From contig CAKSEH010000009.1 of the NCBI GenBank assembly GCA_934446475.1, positions 11,531-75,530 of the forward strand: a stretch of DNA of 64,000 nt, in the 5' to 3' direction. Under the pieces are notes generated by a model. The model ran no database searches and was not told the origin of the DNA. It saw only the letters and a program-made list of their open reading frames with translations. A program made the position numbers and the translations under genes. This DNA is from an uncultured Eubacteriales bacterium (GTDB lineage Bacteria > Bacillota > Clostridia > Oscillospirales > Acutalibacteraceae). Of this stretch, positions 18,271 through 28,097 are shown piece by piece (position 1 is the first letter of the stretch; each line of letters opens with the position of its first letter).

Positions 18271-18290
18271 TCTGAAAGAAGGCTTAAATT

Positions 18291-18845
18291 ATGAATGAAC
18301 TTTTAAAGGCAACAGAGGAAAGAATGAACAAATCAATATCCGCTCTTGAGAGAGAATATAAGAGCATAAGAGCAGGAAGAGCAAATATTTCTGTTCTTGA
18401 TAAAATTTCGGTTGACTATTACGGCGTTCCCACTCCCATTCAGCAAATGGCGGCGGTATCTGTTCCGGAGGCAAGAACAATAATAATTCAGCCTTGGGAC
18501 GCAAGTACCCTTAAGGATATCGAAAGGGCAATTCTCACTTCCGATATCGGAATAAATCCTCAGAATGACGGTAAGGTTATCCGTCTTAACTTCCCGCCTC
18601 TCACAGAGGAGCGCAGAAAGGAAATCGTTAAGGAAGTTCGCAAAAAAGCCGAGGAAGCAAAGGTCGCCGTCCGCAATCAGCGCAGAGAGGCCCTTGATAA
18701 ATTAAAGGCTCTCAAAAAAGGCGGTTCGATAACCGAGGACGACGAGGCAAACGGCGAAAAGAAAATACAGAATCTTACCGATAAATTCTGTAAAGAGACC
18801 GATTCCTTAGGCGAAGCCAAAGAAAAGGAAATAATGGAAATATAA
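18291..18845 (+). CDS. frr: Ribosome recycling factor
   Basis: This 184-residue protein is of standard family length. It splits post-termination ribosomes together with EF-G in the cytoplasm. Recognisable segments are the helical N-terminus ending RAGRANISVLDKI, the beta domain VDYYGVPTPIQQMA with IQPWDASTLKDIERAI, and the C-terminal helix VRNQRREALDKLK. An AGAAGG site precedes the ATG. It lies in the usual pyrH-frr-uppS order. Confidence 0.96.
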   Translation: MNELLKATEERMNKSISALEREYKSIRAGRANISVLDKISVDYYGVPTPIQQMAAVSVPEARTIIIQPWDASTLKDIERAILTSDIGINPQNDGKVIRLNFPPLTEERRKEIVKEVRKKAEEAKVAVRNQRREALDKLKALKKGGSITEDDEANGEKKIQNLTDKFCKETDSLGEAKEKEIMEI

Positions 18846-18862
18846 CTGTTAGGAAGATTTAT

Positions 18863-19582
18863 TTGCCTTTGTTTAAAAAAAGACCGAGAGATGAACACCG
18901 AATCCTGCCGAACCATATCGCAATTATTATGGACGGTAACGGAAGATGGGCAAAAAAGCGCTCTCTGCCCCGCTCGGCAGGTCATTCGGCAGGTGCCAAA
19001 ACTTTTAAGACCATTGCAAGATACTGTAATAAAATAGGCATCAAATACCTTACCGTTTATGCTTTTTCAACCGAAAATTGGAAGAGACCGAAAGCGGAGG
19101 TTGACGCACTTATGGATCTCCTCCGTTCGTATCTTAAGGATACCGCTTCGTTTAAGGAAGAAAATATAAAGCTGAGGTTCATAGGCGAACGTGCGCCGCT
19201 TGCGCAGGACCTTAAAGACCTTATGGAAAAAGCCGAGGATGACTCTGCCGATGCCACGGGTCTTACGCTGAATCTTGCCGTAAATTACGGAGGAAGAGAC
19301 GAGATAGTGCACGCTGTGAGGGCTCTTATAAAGGACGGGGCAGCGCCCGAGGAAATAACGGAACAGTCGATTTCAAAAAGGCTGTATACGGCAGATCAGC
19401 CTGATCCCGACTTTATAATAAGACCGAGCGGCGAATACAGGCTCTCAAACTTTCTTATCTGGCAGTCTGCATATGCCGAATACTGGTTTTCCGATGTCTT
19501 ATGGCCTGATTTTAAACCCAAGCACCTTGAACAGGCTATTGACGATTACAGTAAAAGAAACCGCCGTTTCGGCGGAGTATAG
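18863..19582 (+). CDS. uppS: Isoprenyl (undecaprenyl diphosphate) synthase
   Basis: This 239-residue cis-prenyltransferase makes the C55 lipid carrier for cell-wall synthesis from FPP and IPP. The catalytic P-loop-like HIAIIMDGNGRWAKKR (Asp24, Arg28) is followed by SAGHSAGAKTF. The C-terminal RPSGEYRLSNFLIWQSAYAEYWF holds the IPP-binding Arg and Ser residues and the dimer contacts. The start is a TTG at 18863 preceded by AGGAAG; no better ATG exists before the catalytic motif. The gene follows frr by 17 bp. Confidence 0.95.
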   Translation: MPLFKKRPRDEHRILPNHIAIIMDGNGRWAKKRSLPRSAGHSAGAKTFKTIARYCNKIGIKYLTVYAFSTENWKRPKAEVDALMDLLRSYLKDTASFKEENIKLRFIGERAPLAQDLKDLMEKAEDDSADATGLTLNLAVNYGGRDEIVHAVRALIKDGAAPEEITEQSISKRLYTADQPDPDFIIRPSGEYRLSNFLIWQSAYAEYWFSDVLWPDFKPKHLEQAIDDYSKRNRRFGGV

Positions 19583-19588
19583 CAAGAC

Positions 19589-19624
19589 AGACAAATCGGA
19601 GCATATAACGGATTTGTCTATTTT
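19589..19624 (+). terminator. Possible internal attenuator between uppS and cdsA
   Basis: AGACAAATC (19589-19597) pairs with GATTTGTCT (19611-19619) and is followed by ATTTTAA. It lies in the longest gap of the operon (107 bp). It may reduce readthrough into cdsA, or be chance. Confidence 0.35.
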
Positions 19625-19689
19625 AACAATGCAACGCAGAAAAGCCTGCAAATACACAGAAAGACTTATCTGCCAAGGAGCGTTCATTT

Positions 19690-20568
19690 ATGAAAACAAG
19701 AATTATTTCGGGTGCAGTGCTGATTGCCGTTATTGCGGCAGTGCTGACACTTTCAAAAACAGTCAGTCCGTACTTTATAACGGTTTTTATAGCCGCAGCC
19801 GCTGCACTCGCAGCTTTTGAGCTTATAAGAAATGCCGCAAAGGTATCATCGTCCGTTGCGGTTGCAGGCTCTATGATTTATGTTTTCATTATGATATTTT
19901 TGCTTGATAAAAACATATCGTCAAAAATAATCGGATATTGTTTATTGTCAGATGTAACACTCTCGGGTGCAAAGGGGTTTTTCCTTTCAAACTGGAATTC
20001 TTACCCGTTTATTTTAAGCGTCGTATACTTTGTTTTTGCCGTGTTTACGGTGCTTAAGCTTCATAAGCAGTTTCCGCTTGAAAGAATAGCCGTTTTCAGC
20101 TCAATGCCGATCTTCTTAAGTTATACTTTCAGCACTCTGGGAAGTATTATAAATCATAAAAACGGAATATACTATTTACTGTTATTGCTTAATTTTTCGG
20201 CGGTCTGCGACACGGGCGCATATTTTGTCGGAAGCACACTCGGAAAACATAAGCTTTGCCCCGAAATAAGTCCGAAAAAGACAGTGGAGGGTGCGCTCGG
20301 CGGCATTGTTTCAAGCGTTGTCGTCGCATTGATACTTGTATTTGCGTTTTCTCGCACAGAGCATATTGTTTCAACGCTGCTCCTCACAGTGCCTATGTGC
20401 ATACTCGGTATGTTCGGAGATCTTTTCGCCTCTGCAATAAAGCGCAGTGCCGGAATAAAAGATTACGGAACGCTTATACCGGGTCACGGAGGTATACTCG
20501 ACCGTTTCGACAGCATACTTATGATAGCTCCTGTTTTGTATATACTTGAAAGCTTCGGGGTAATTTAA
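19690..20568 (+). CDS. cdsA: Phosphatidate cytidylyltransferase
   Basis: This is a 292-residue polytopic membrane enzyme with about eight hydrophobic segments. It converts phosphatidate and CTP to CDP-diacylglycerol for phospholipid synthesis. The family signature is present at the C-terminal end as SAIKRSAGIKDYGTLIPGHGGILDRFDS, with the KD and DRxD metal-binding residues intact, preceded by DTGAYFVGSTLGKHKL and SPKKTVEGALGG. An AAGGAG site precedes the ATG. Its stop codon overlaps the dxr start by one base, which implies translational coupling. Confidence 0.95.
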   Translation: MKTRIISGAVLIAVIAAVLTLSKTVSPYFITVFIAAAAALAAFELIRNAAKVSSSVAVAGSMIYVFIMIFLLDKNISSKIIGYCLLSDVTLSGAKGFFLSNWNSYPFILSVVYFVFAVFTVLKLHKQFPLERIAVFSSMPIFLSYTFSTLGSIINHKNGIYYLLLLLNFSAVCDTGAYFVGSTLGKHKLCPEISPKKTVEGALGGIVSSVVVALILVFAFSRTEHIVSTLLLTVPMCILGMFGDLFASAIKRSAGIKDYGTLIPGHGGILDRFDSILMIAPVLYILESFGVI

Positions 20569-21710
20569 TGAAAGAACTTATAATTTTAGGGTCAACCGGT
20601 TCGATAGGAACTCAGGCCTTAGATGTCGTAAGGCAAAGAAAAGATATAAAAATAACCGCTCTTGCGGCTTATAAAAACGCAGAGATTATGGAAAAACAGG
20701 CAAGAGAATTTTCTCCTCTTGCCGTTGCTCTTTATGATGAAAATGCAGCCCGTGACCTTAAAATAAGACTTGCCGATACCGATATAAAGGTTTTATCGGG
20801 TGAAAGCGGAGTTTTACAGCTTGCCTCAGGCAGGGGCGACACGGTTTTGAGTGCAATAGTAGGAATTGCCGGACTTCGCCCGACTCTCGCAGCAATTTCG
20901 GCGCAAAAAACCATAGCCCTTGCAAATAAGGAAACCCTTGTAACTGCCGGAGATATAGTAAAACGGAAGTTAAAAGAGCACGGAGTGGCTCTTCTCCCGG
21001 TTGACAGCGAACATTCCGCAATTTTCCAATCGCTTCAGGGAGCACCGAAAGGCTCTCTCAGACGGATACTGCTTACCGCTTCCGGAGGTCCGTTTTTCAA
21101 AAAGACTGCAAAAGAGCTTGAAAATGTCACGGCGGCGGATGCCTTAAAGCATCCGAATTGGTCTATGGGAGCAAAAATAACCGTTGACTCTGCCACTCTT
21201 ATGAATAAAGGGCTTGAGGTCATAGAAGCTGTTCATCTTTTTGATGTTAAGCCCGATAATATCGAAGTTCTTGTCCACAGACAGAGCATACTTCATTCTG
21301 CCGTTGAATTAAGCGACGGTGCGGTTATAGCGCAACTAGGAACGCCGGATATGCGTCTGCCGATACAGTATGCCCTTACCTATCCCGAAAGGGGCGAATG
21401 CTTTGAAAGACTTGACCTTTTCAAAACAGGCTCTCTCACATTCGAAAAGCCCGATACAGATACCTTCAAATGTCTTCCCGTCTGCATAAATGCAATAAAG
21501 CTCGGCGGGCTTTGTCCCGCATTTATAAACGGATCCAACGAAGAAGCTGTCAGGCTCTTTCTTGATAATAAAATCAAATTTATTAAGATAGGTGAACTTA
21601 TGGAAGAAGCTCTCTGCCGTGCGCCCAAAGTAAAAACCTTTGATGTTGACGATATATTTGAAGCCGACAAAGAGGCAAGGGCGTTTGTCAGAAGTATTTC
21701 TCAGGTGTGA
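20568..21710 (+). CDS. dxr: 1-deoxy-D-xylulose-5-phosphate reductoisomerase
   Basis: This 380-residue enzyme of the MEP isoprenoid pathway converts DXP to MEP with NADPH. The N-terminal Rossmann motif is GSTGSIGTQALDVV. Catalytic and metal segments include VDSEHSAIFQ, LTASGGPF, HPNWSMGAKITVDSATLMNKGLEVIEA and HRQSILHS. The start overlaps the cdsA stop by one base (TAATG). With ispG downstream and uppS upstream, the operon groups isoprenoid and cell-envelope precursor genes. Confidence 0.96.
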   Translation: MKELIILGSTGSIGTQALDVVRQRKDIKITALAAYKNAEIMEKQAREFSPLAVALYDENAARDLKIRLADTDIKVLSGESGVLQLASGRGDTVLSAIVGIAGLRPTLAAISAQKTIALANKETLVTAGDIVKRKLKEHGVALLPVDSEHSAIFQSLQGAPKGSLRRILLTASGGPFFKKTAKELENVTAADALKHPNWSMGAKITVDSATLMNKGLEVIEAVHLFDVKPDNIEVLVHRQSILHSAVELSDGAVIAQLGTPDMRLPIQYALTYPERGECFERLDLFKTGSLTFEKPDTDTFKCLPVCINAIKLGGLCPAFINGSNEEAVRLFLDNKIKFIKIGELMEEALCRAPKVKTFDVDDIFEADKEARAFVRSISQV

Positions 21711-22756
21711 TGATTATGAATGTATGGAACAATATCTGGCCGTATCTGATAGCGGTGCTTTTATTTTTAGTGCTGATAATAATTCACGAATTCGGTCATT
21801 TTATCGCCGCAAAGCTGCTTCGGGTAAGAGTGAACGAATTTGCGGTGGGGTTCGGTCCGAAACTCTTTTCAAAAAAATTCGGAGAGACCAAATACAGTTT
21901 GAACCTTATCCCGTTAGGCGGATACTGCGCTATGGAGGGTGAGGACGAAACAAGCGGAGATGACAGGGCATTCTGCAACAAAAAGCCGTGGCGCCGATTT
22001 ATAATCGTTGCTATGGGAGCAATTTTCAATCTTTTGCTCGGTCTTATTTTAGTGGCGATTGCAATAGCTCCGCAAAAATATTTTTTAACAACAAAAGTAT
22101 CACAGTTTGCCGATAACGCAGTTTCGATAAATTACGGTCTTAAAGAAAACGACAGGATAGTTGCGGTTGACGGAAGAAAAATCTATTCCGATTATGATTT
22201 AAGCTATGCTTTTACAAATGTTAAGGACGGTAAAATAGATATAACCGTTGAACGGGACGGCGAGAAAAAAGAGCTTAAAAATGTTAAATTTGATACTGCC
22301 GAGGCGGACGGTATCTCATATCTTAAAGTTGATTTTTATGTTTATGCCGAAAGCAAAACATTTCTTCATTACATTAAAAACATATTTTTAACGGCGTTTT
22401 CCTACTGCGCCGTCATTTGGCGTTCGCTTATCGACCTTATAAGCGGAAAGTACGGTATAAGTGCAGTTTCGGGACCTGTGGGACTGACGGCTGCAATAGG
22501 CAGCGTTGCAAAACAAAATCTTATGTCTCTTATACCGATAATGGCTCTTATTTCGATAAACCTGGGGTTGTTTAACCTTTTCCCCCTCCCCGCTCTCGAC
22601 GGCGGCAGACTTTTATTTATTCTGATCGAAATGATATTTAAAAAGCCGGTTCCTCAGAAATACGAATCCGCCGTTCACGCTGCCGGTTTTATAATTCTGC
22701 TCGGATTTATGCTGCTTGTAACAGCAAAGGATATATGGACTCTTATATCAGGGTGA
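21710..22756 (+). CDS. rseP: RseP-like site-2 metalloprotease
   Basis: This is an integral-membrane zinc protease of the M50 family, about 348 residues, that cleaves transmembrane substrates such as anti-sigma factors and signal-peptide remnants. The zinc motif HEFGH is in the first transmembrane helix, near residue 25. A PDZ domain (GLKENDRIVAVDGRKI) lies at about 135-215. The second active-site motif NLFPLPALDGGRL is near the C-terminus. The ATG at 21710 overlaps the dxr TGA; GTG 21707 and ATG 21716 are alternatives. The context is the standard dxr-rseP-ispG order. Confidence 0.93.
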   Translation: MIMNVWNNIWPYLIAVLLFLVLIIIHEFGHFIAAKLLRVRVNEFAVGFGPKLFSKKFGETKYSLNLIPLGGYCAMEGEDETSGDDRAFCNKKPWRRFIIVAMGAIFNLLLGLILVAIAIAPQKYFLTTKVSQFADNAVSINYGLKENDRIVAVDGRKIYSDYDLSYAFTNVKDGKIDITVERDGEKKELKNVKFDTAEADGISYLKVDFYVYAESKTFLHYIKNIFLTAFSYCAVIWRSLIDLISGKYGISAVSGPVGLTAAIGSVAKQNLMSLIPIMALISINLGLFNLFPLPALDGGRLLFILIEMIFKKPVPQKYESAVHAAGFIILLGFMLLVTAKDIWTLISG

Positions 22757-22762
22757 TGTTTA

Positions 22763-23818
22763 ATGTTTACTAATAAGGAAACAAAAAGAGTTACGGTTAA
22801 AAATGTTGCCGTAGGAGCCGGAGCTCCTATAAGCATTCAGTCTATGCTGAATGTACCTGCGCATAATACAGACGGCAATATAAAACAGGCGTTAAACCTT
22901 AAAAATGCGGGTTGTGAAATTCTGCGTATTGCAGTACCCGACAGAGAAGCCGTAAAAACAGTTGCTGCAATAAAGGAAAATGTGGATATTCCGCTTGTTG
23001 CCGACATACATTTTGACTGGCGCCTTGCAATAGAAAGTATAGAGGCAGGCGTTGATAAGGTCAGAATAAATCCCGGAAACATAGGAAGCGATGAACACAT
23101 AAAAGCCGTTGCAAAAGCGGCGAACGAAAAAAACATTCCGATAAGAATAGGCGTAAATTCAGGTTCGCTTGAGAAACATATACTCGAAAAATACGGTTCT
23201 CCTACGCCTGAAGCAATGGTTGAAAGCGGTCTTTACCATATTTCGCTTTTAAACAGGTTTGATTTCGATAATATTGTGCTCTCCCTTAAATCGTCGGATG
23301 TTAGGTGTATGTATAATGCATATGTTTTAGCAGCGCAAAGCTGTCCTTATCCGTTGCACCTCGGTGTAACAGAAGCCGGAACCAAGAATATCGGAACCGT
23401 TAAGTCGGCTGCCGGCATAGGCGGACTGCTTCTGAGGAATATAGGAGATACCATAAGAATTTCACTTACCGATGACCCTGTAAATGAGGTTATAGCTGCA
23501 AAAGAACTGCTCTCGGCATTAGGGCTCAGAGACGGCGGTGTGAAATTTGTATCCTGTCCAACCTGCGGCAGGACCTCAATAGACCTTATAAATATTGCCA
23601 AAAAGGCGGAAGAGCGCTTTAAAGGACTTAATAAGAACATTACAGTTGCAGTGATGGGATGTGTTGTAAACGGTCCCGGAGAGGCAAGAGAAGCGGATAT
23701 AGGAATTGCAGGCGGAAACGGCTGCGGAATTGTTTTCAAAAACGGCAAAATACTGCATAAAAACATCCTCGAAGAAAAGCTTATCGATGTTTTGGCAGAG
23801 GAAATAGAAAAAATGTAA
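22763..23818 (+). CDS. ispG: 4-hydroxy-3-methylbut-2-enyl-diphosphate synthase
   Basis: This 351-residue (GcpE) iron-sulfur enzyme carries out the penultimate step of the MEP pathway. The TIM-barrel part contains SIQSMLNVPAHNTD, VADIHFDWRLA and KVRINPGNIG. The [4Fe-4S] ligands are in the C-terminal domain: SCPTCGRTSIDL (two Cys) and GCVVNGPGEAREADIG (third Cys, with the conserved Glu). It begins 6 bp after rseP and is 18 bp ahead of polC, so it is translated from the same message. Confidence 0.96.
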   Translation: MFTNKETKRVTVKNVAVGAGAPISIQSMLNVPAHNTDGNIKQALNLKNAGCEILRIAVPDREAVKTVAAIKENVDIPLVADIHFDWRLAIESIEAGVDKVRINPGNIGSDEHIKAVAKAANEKNIPIRIGVNSGSLEKHILEKYGSPTPEAMVESGLYHISLLNRFDFDNIVLSLKSSDVRCMYNAYVLAAQSCPYPLHLGVTEAGTKNIGTVKSAAGIGGLLLRNIGDTIRISLTDDPVNEVIAAKELLSALGLRDGGVKFVSCPTCGRTSIDLINIAKKAEERFKGLNKNITVAVMGCVVNGPGEAREADIGIAGGNGCGIVFKNGKILHKNILEEKLIDVLAEEIEKM

Positions 23819-23836
23819 GTGGGTTGTAAATAAAGG

Positions 23837-26800
23837 ATGTATTCATTCAGCGATCTTTTCGGTACATATGTAAACAGTGAAATATGCAGCTTGTTCGAAG
23901 GCGTTTTGGTTTCTTCCTGCGAGCTTGACAGTGAGCTTCGCTCGCTTGATATAAAATTGATTTGCGCATCCTATATAGACAGGAGAACCGCAAATTCTTT
24001 CAAAGATCAGCTCAAATCTGCTCTTAATCTGAACAATATATTGCTCTCTCTCAAATTCAATAAAGCAGCTCTCTGCGAACAGGCTCTTATAGACGCTGCA
24101 GACGAGCTGAAAATCAAAAAAGCTGCCGTCAACGGTTATTTTAACGGCGCAGACTACTGCATTTCCGGTGAAAATATCTCCGTCGATTTAAAGCACGGGG
24201 GACTTGAAAGCATTGTTGCCTGCGGTTTTGATAACGAATTAAAGCTTTACATAAAAGAGCATTTTGACCGTGATATAACAGTAAGCTTTACAGGACAAAC
24301 GGAAAATGCCGAAATAGAGTTGCCGCCTCTTCCCGAAGCGCCGCCGGAAATGCCAGACTCTCTGCCGTTTCCCGTCACAAGCTCTGAGAATAAACCGAGC
24401 AGCTCTGTAAAAGCACCTCTGCCAAAGAAACAGAATAAAACAGTAAATATAGATTTTTCAAAACCGCCGCAAGACGGTCTGCCCGTGTATCTTGAGAGTG
24501 CAGAACTTTTTTACGGCAGAAAAATCGATACGGATGTTATCAAACTTTCTAAAATCACTCCCCCGCAGGACGAAAACGAATCCGTTAAAATATCTGCGTG
24601 GGGCGAGGTATTCGGTTCAAGCATTGAACAAAAAAACACCAAGCGTGGCGGCAAAATGGTTGTTGCCAAATTCTATTTCAGTGACGGTTCGAATTCCTTT
24701 GCGGCAACGCTTAAAAAATTTTTTGATTCAAAATACAGCAAGAATATGGATGAGGACGCACGAAAATTCAAAAACTCTCTGAAGCCGTTAAGCGACGGTG
24801 CTGTTCTTGTAATAAACGGTGATTACGGATATGACAGTTGGACAAGAGAATTTGTGGTTTCCGTAACAGCCCTTGCAACCGTTAAAAAATACGAAGAAAC
24901 CGACGATTATGACGGTCCTAAGAGAACCGAACTCCACTGCCACACCAATATGTCTGCGAAGGACGCCGTTTCAAGCGCCGGAGACATCATTTCCCTTGCC
25001 CATAAATGGGGGCACCGTTCGATCGCAATTACCGACCACGGCGTTGTTCAGGCATACCCCGCAGTTGCGGCGGCAGTATCAAAGATAAGAAAATCCGATC
25101 CGGAATTCAAGGCTATATACGGCGTTGAGAGCTATTTTGTCGATGACCTGCGCCACGATATTTCCGGAATGAATTCAAAGCAAATAGCAAAAATAAGAAA
25201 TCATCAGATAATTCTTGTTAAAAATCTTACAGGTCTTAAAAATCTTTATAAGCTTGTATCTTTTGCCCATATTGATGATTTTCACGGTAAGCCCATAACT
25301 CTCAGAAGCAAGCTTGACAAACACAGGGAAGGCCTTATAATAGGCTCCGCTTGTGAACAGGGAGAACTCTATAAAGCCGTTGTCGACGGTGCTTCCGATG
25401 AAGAGCTTATAAAAATAGCCGAATACTATGATTATCTTGAAATACAGCCGCTCGGCAATAACCGGTTTATGGTAAGGGAGTCTTCTTTGCCGGATAAGAC
25501 TGATAAAAAAACGGGTCAGGTAATAAAAAACCGATTTAAAGCAGTAAAAAATCTAGATGTTATAAAAGATTTTAACCGTAAAATCGTTGAAATAGCCGAT
25601 AAACTCAGTAAACCCGTTGTTGCAACCGGAGATGTGCACTTCCTCAGAAAAGAGGACGGTATTATAAGACAGATAGTTATGGCGGGTCAGGGTTTTGACG
25701 ATATTGAAAATCAGGCTCCGCTCTATCTCAAAACAACAAAAGAAATGCTTTCCGATTTTGATTATTTCGGTGAAAGAGCCAAAGAATTTGTTATAGATAA
25801 TCCGGCTAAAATCGCAGATATGGTAAGCCCTGATGTTATCCCCGTTCCGGAAGGGAACTATCCGCCCGTTATTGAGGGGTCGGACGATATGCTCAGGAAC
25901 ATATGCTGGGAAAACGCCCACAGGATATACGGAGATCCCTTGCCGGATATAGTTGAGAAGCGTCTTAATAAAGAGCTTAATTCGATAATAAACAACGGAT
26001 TTTCAATAATGTATATCTCGGCTCAGAAACTTGTTGCTTACAGCGAGGAAAAAGGGTATCTCGTAGGTTCGAGAGGCTCGGTAGGCTCGTCATTTGTTGC
26101 CACAATGGCGGGAATTTCCGAGGTTAATCCCCTGCCTCCGCATTATGTTTGCCCCAATTGCAGACACAGTGAATTTTTCACTAAGGGCGAAGTGGGATCA
26201 GGTTTTGACTTAAAAGAAAAAAATTGTCCGGTTTGCGGAACACCTTACGACAGAAACGGTCACGACATTCCGTTTGAAACATTCCTCGGCTTTAAGGGTG
26301 ATAAAGTCCCTGATATTGACCTTAATTTCTCGGATGAAGTTCAGAATGATGTTCAGAAATTCACCGAAACGCTTTTCGGAAAAGAAAATGTTTACAAAGC
26401 AGGAACCATATCGACGATAGCCGAAAAGACGGCATTCGGCTTTGCAAAAGCGTATGCCGAAAAAATGAATGTAACACTCAGTCAGCCCGAGCTTAACCGG
26501 CTTGCAGGCAAGGTTGAATCCTCGAAGGTCAAAACGACCACCGGTCAGCATCCTGCCGGAATGATAATAGTTCCGAGGGGTATGACGATATATGACTTCT
26601 GTCCCGTTCAACATCCGGCAGACGATGTTAATTCCGATATTATAACAACTCACTTTGATTTCCATTCTATCCACGATACTATTTTAAAACTCGACGAGCT
26701 CGGGCACGTTGTGCCTACGACATATAAATATCTCGAAGAATACTCGGGTATTCCGGTAACAAAGGTTTCTATGAGTGACCCCGATGTTTACAGCCTTTTC

Positions 26801-27760
26801 ACCTCCCCTGCGGCTCTCGGAGTAACCGCAGAGGATATCGACTCTAAAACCGGCACTCTTTCGCTTCCTGAGTTCGGAACAAGAAACACAAGAGATATGC
26901 TTATGGACTGCAAACCTCAGAATTTTTCCGATTTATTGCAGATCTCGGGTCTTTCACACGGAACAGGAGTTTGGCACGGAAATGCTAAAGATCTTATCGA
27001 CAACGGAATATGCACAATTTCAAGCGTTATAGGAACCCGTGACAACATAATGGTCTATCTTATCCATCAGGGAATGGAGGAAGGCAGAGCATTTAAGATA
27101 ACCGAAACCGTGCGTAAGGGATTATATGCAAAAGGCAAAATAACCGAAGAAGACTGGCTCGGTATGGCTGAAGATATGCGCAAAGTTGATGTCCCCGAAT
27201 GGTATATAGACAGCTGCAAAAAAATCGAGTATATGTTCCCCAAAGCTCACGCTGCCGCCTATGTTATTGCTGCATTAAGACTTGCCTGGTATAAGGTTCA
27301 TAAGCCGCTTGAGTTTTACTGCGCTTACTTTACCGCAAGACCCGAAGATGTTGATGTAAAAACAATTATGGGCGGTCTCTCTCAGGTAAGAAAGGTTATG
27401 TATGAAATAAAGGCTAAGGGCAAGGAAGCAGCCAAAAAGGAAATAGATATCTATAATAACCTTATGATATTCAATGAGATGATGTCAAGAGGGATAGAGG
27501 TTCTCCCTATAGACATTCGGCATTCAAAAGCTATGCAGTATGTACCCGAAAACGGAAAAATGAGGCTGCCGTTCGGAGCGCTTTCGGGAGTGGGTGAAAA
27601 AGCGGCTTACTCTATTTACGATGCTGCAGTCAGAGGCAACTTTATTTCAAGGGAAGACTTTGCTCTTGAAGCGGGCGTCTCAAAAACTATTATAAAAGAC
27701 CTTGCGGATCTCGGCGCAATGGCAGACTTACCGGACACAAATCAAATATCACTGTTTTAA
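23837..27760 (+). CDS. polC: DNA polymerase III alpha subunit, PolC type, without exonuclease insert
   Basis: This is the replicative polymerase of low-GC Gram-positives, here 1307 residues against roughly 1430 in the family. The order is: N-terminal domain (1-160), a Pro-rich linker (about 155-200), the OB domain (KISAWGEVFGSSI, about 250-345), PHP domain (RTELHCHTNMS from about 362, ITDHGVVQ), polymerase palm (KVPDIDLNFSDE), zinc-binding Cys clusters (CPNCRHSEF, CPVCGTP), fingers (GSRGSVGSSFVA, TTGQHPAGMI) and the C-terminal NQISLF, a beta-clamp-binding-like tail. In other PolCs a DnaQ-like 3'-5' exonuclease of nearly 200 residues interrupts the PHP domain right after the YGVEx(Y/N)xVDD motif. 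Here YGVESYFVDD (about 426-435) runs straight into RNHQIILVKNLTGLKNLYKLVS, and no DxE, HNAxFD or HRAxxD exonuclease motif occurs. The reading frame is intact. Confidence 0.95.
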   Translation: MYSFSDLFGTYVNSEICSLFEGVLVSSCELDSELRSLDIKLICASYIDRRTANSFKDQLKSALNLNNILLSLKFNKAALCEQALIDAADELKIKKAAVNGYFNGADYCISGENISVDLKHGGLESIVACGFDNELKLYIKEHFDRDITVSFTGQTENAEIELPPLPEAPPEMPDSLPFPVTSSENKPSSSVKAPLPKKQNKTVNIDFSKPPQDGLPVYLESAELFYGRKIDTDVIKLSKITPPQDENESVKISAWGEVFGSSIEQKNTKRGGKMVVAKFYFSDGSNSFAATLKKFFDSKYSKNMDEDARKFKNSLKPLSDGAVLVINGDYGYDSWTREFVVSVTALATVKKYEETDDYDGPKRTELHCHTNMSAKDAVSSAGDIISLAHKWGHRSIAITDHGVVQAYPAVAAAVSKIRKSDPEFKAIYGVESYFVDDLRHDISGMNSKQIAKIRNHQIILVKNLTGLKNLYKLVSFAHIDDFHGKPITLRSKLDKHREGLIIGSACEQGELYKAVVDGASDEELIKIAEYYDYLEIQPLGNNRFMVRESSLPDKTDKKTGQVIKNRFKAVKNLDVIKDFNRKIVEIADKLSKPVVATGDVHFLRKEDGIIRQIVMAGQGFDDIENQAPLYLKTTKEMLSDFDYFGERAKEFVIDNPAKIADMVSPDVIPVPEGNYPPVIEGSDDMLRNICWENAHRIYGDPLPDIVEKRLNKELNSIINNGFSIMYISAQKLVAYSEEKGYLVGSRGSVGSSFVATMAGISEVNPLPPHYVCPNCRHSEFFTKGEVGSGFDLKEKNCPVCGTPYDRNGHDIPFETFLGFKGDKVPDIDLNFSDEVQNDVQKFTETLFGKENVYKAGTISTIAEKTAFGFAKAYAEKMNVTLSQPELNRLAGKVESSKVKTTTGQHPAGMIIVPRGMTIYDFCPVQHPADDVNSDIITTHFDFHSIHDTILKLDELGHVVPTTYKYLEEYSGIPVTKVSMSDPDVYSLFTSPAALGVTAEDIDSKTGTLSLPEFGTRNTRDMLMDCKPQNFSDLLQISGLSHGTGVWHGNAKDLIDNGICTISSVIGTRDNIMVYLIHQGMEEGRAFKITETVRKGLYAKGKITEEDWLGMAEDMRKVDVPEWYIDSCKKIEYMFPKAHAAAYVIAALRLAWYKVHKPLEFYCAYFTARPEDVDVKTIMGGLSQVRKVMYEIKAKGKEAAKKEIDIYNNLMIFNEMMSRGIEVLPIDIRHSKAMQYVPENGKMRLPFGALSGVGEKAAYSIYDAAVRGNFISREDFALEAGVSKTIIKDLADLGAMADLPDTNQISLF

Positions 27761-27785
27761 GAACCGTTACTTAAACTTTAAAAAG

Positions 27786-27875
27786 ATTCTCCCCTCACCG
27801 AGCAAGCGGGAATAAGGTCGGACCCCTTTAAGCAGCGTACTTTTACTATCCCGCTTAAAGGGGAGAATTATTTTT
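27786..27875 (+). terminator. Terminator of the pyrH-polC operon
   Basis: A long hairpin has its outer stem at 27786-27795 with 27859-27868 and a second paired segment (AAGCGGGA with ATCCCGCTT) inside. TATTTTTT and further T-runs follow directly. Confidence 0.8.
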
Positions 27876-27894
27876 TGATTTTTTGAAAAAATGC

Positions 27895-27923
27895 TTGCAT
27901 TTTTTGTTTCGTTGTGATATAAT
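27895..27923 (+). promoter_or_regulatory. Promoter of tRNA-fMet
   Basis: TTGCAT (27895-27900), a 17-bp spacer and TATAAT (27918-27923) lie 32 bp before the tRNA 5' end. Confidence 0.7.
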
Positions 27924-27955
27924 AATTTTACGCCTTAAGGGCAAAAGCTTAATAT

Positions 27956-28031
<76 letters not shown>

Positions 28032-28097
28032 GTGAATAGGTCCCAATTTTTGAACTCCCCTTAAACGGAGTCGAAAAGTTGGGACCTTCATATTTTA

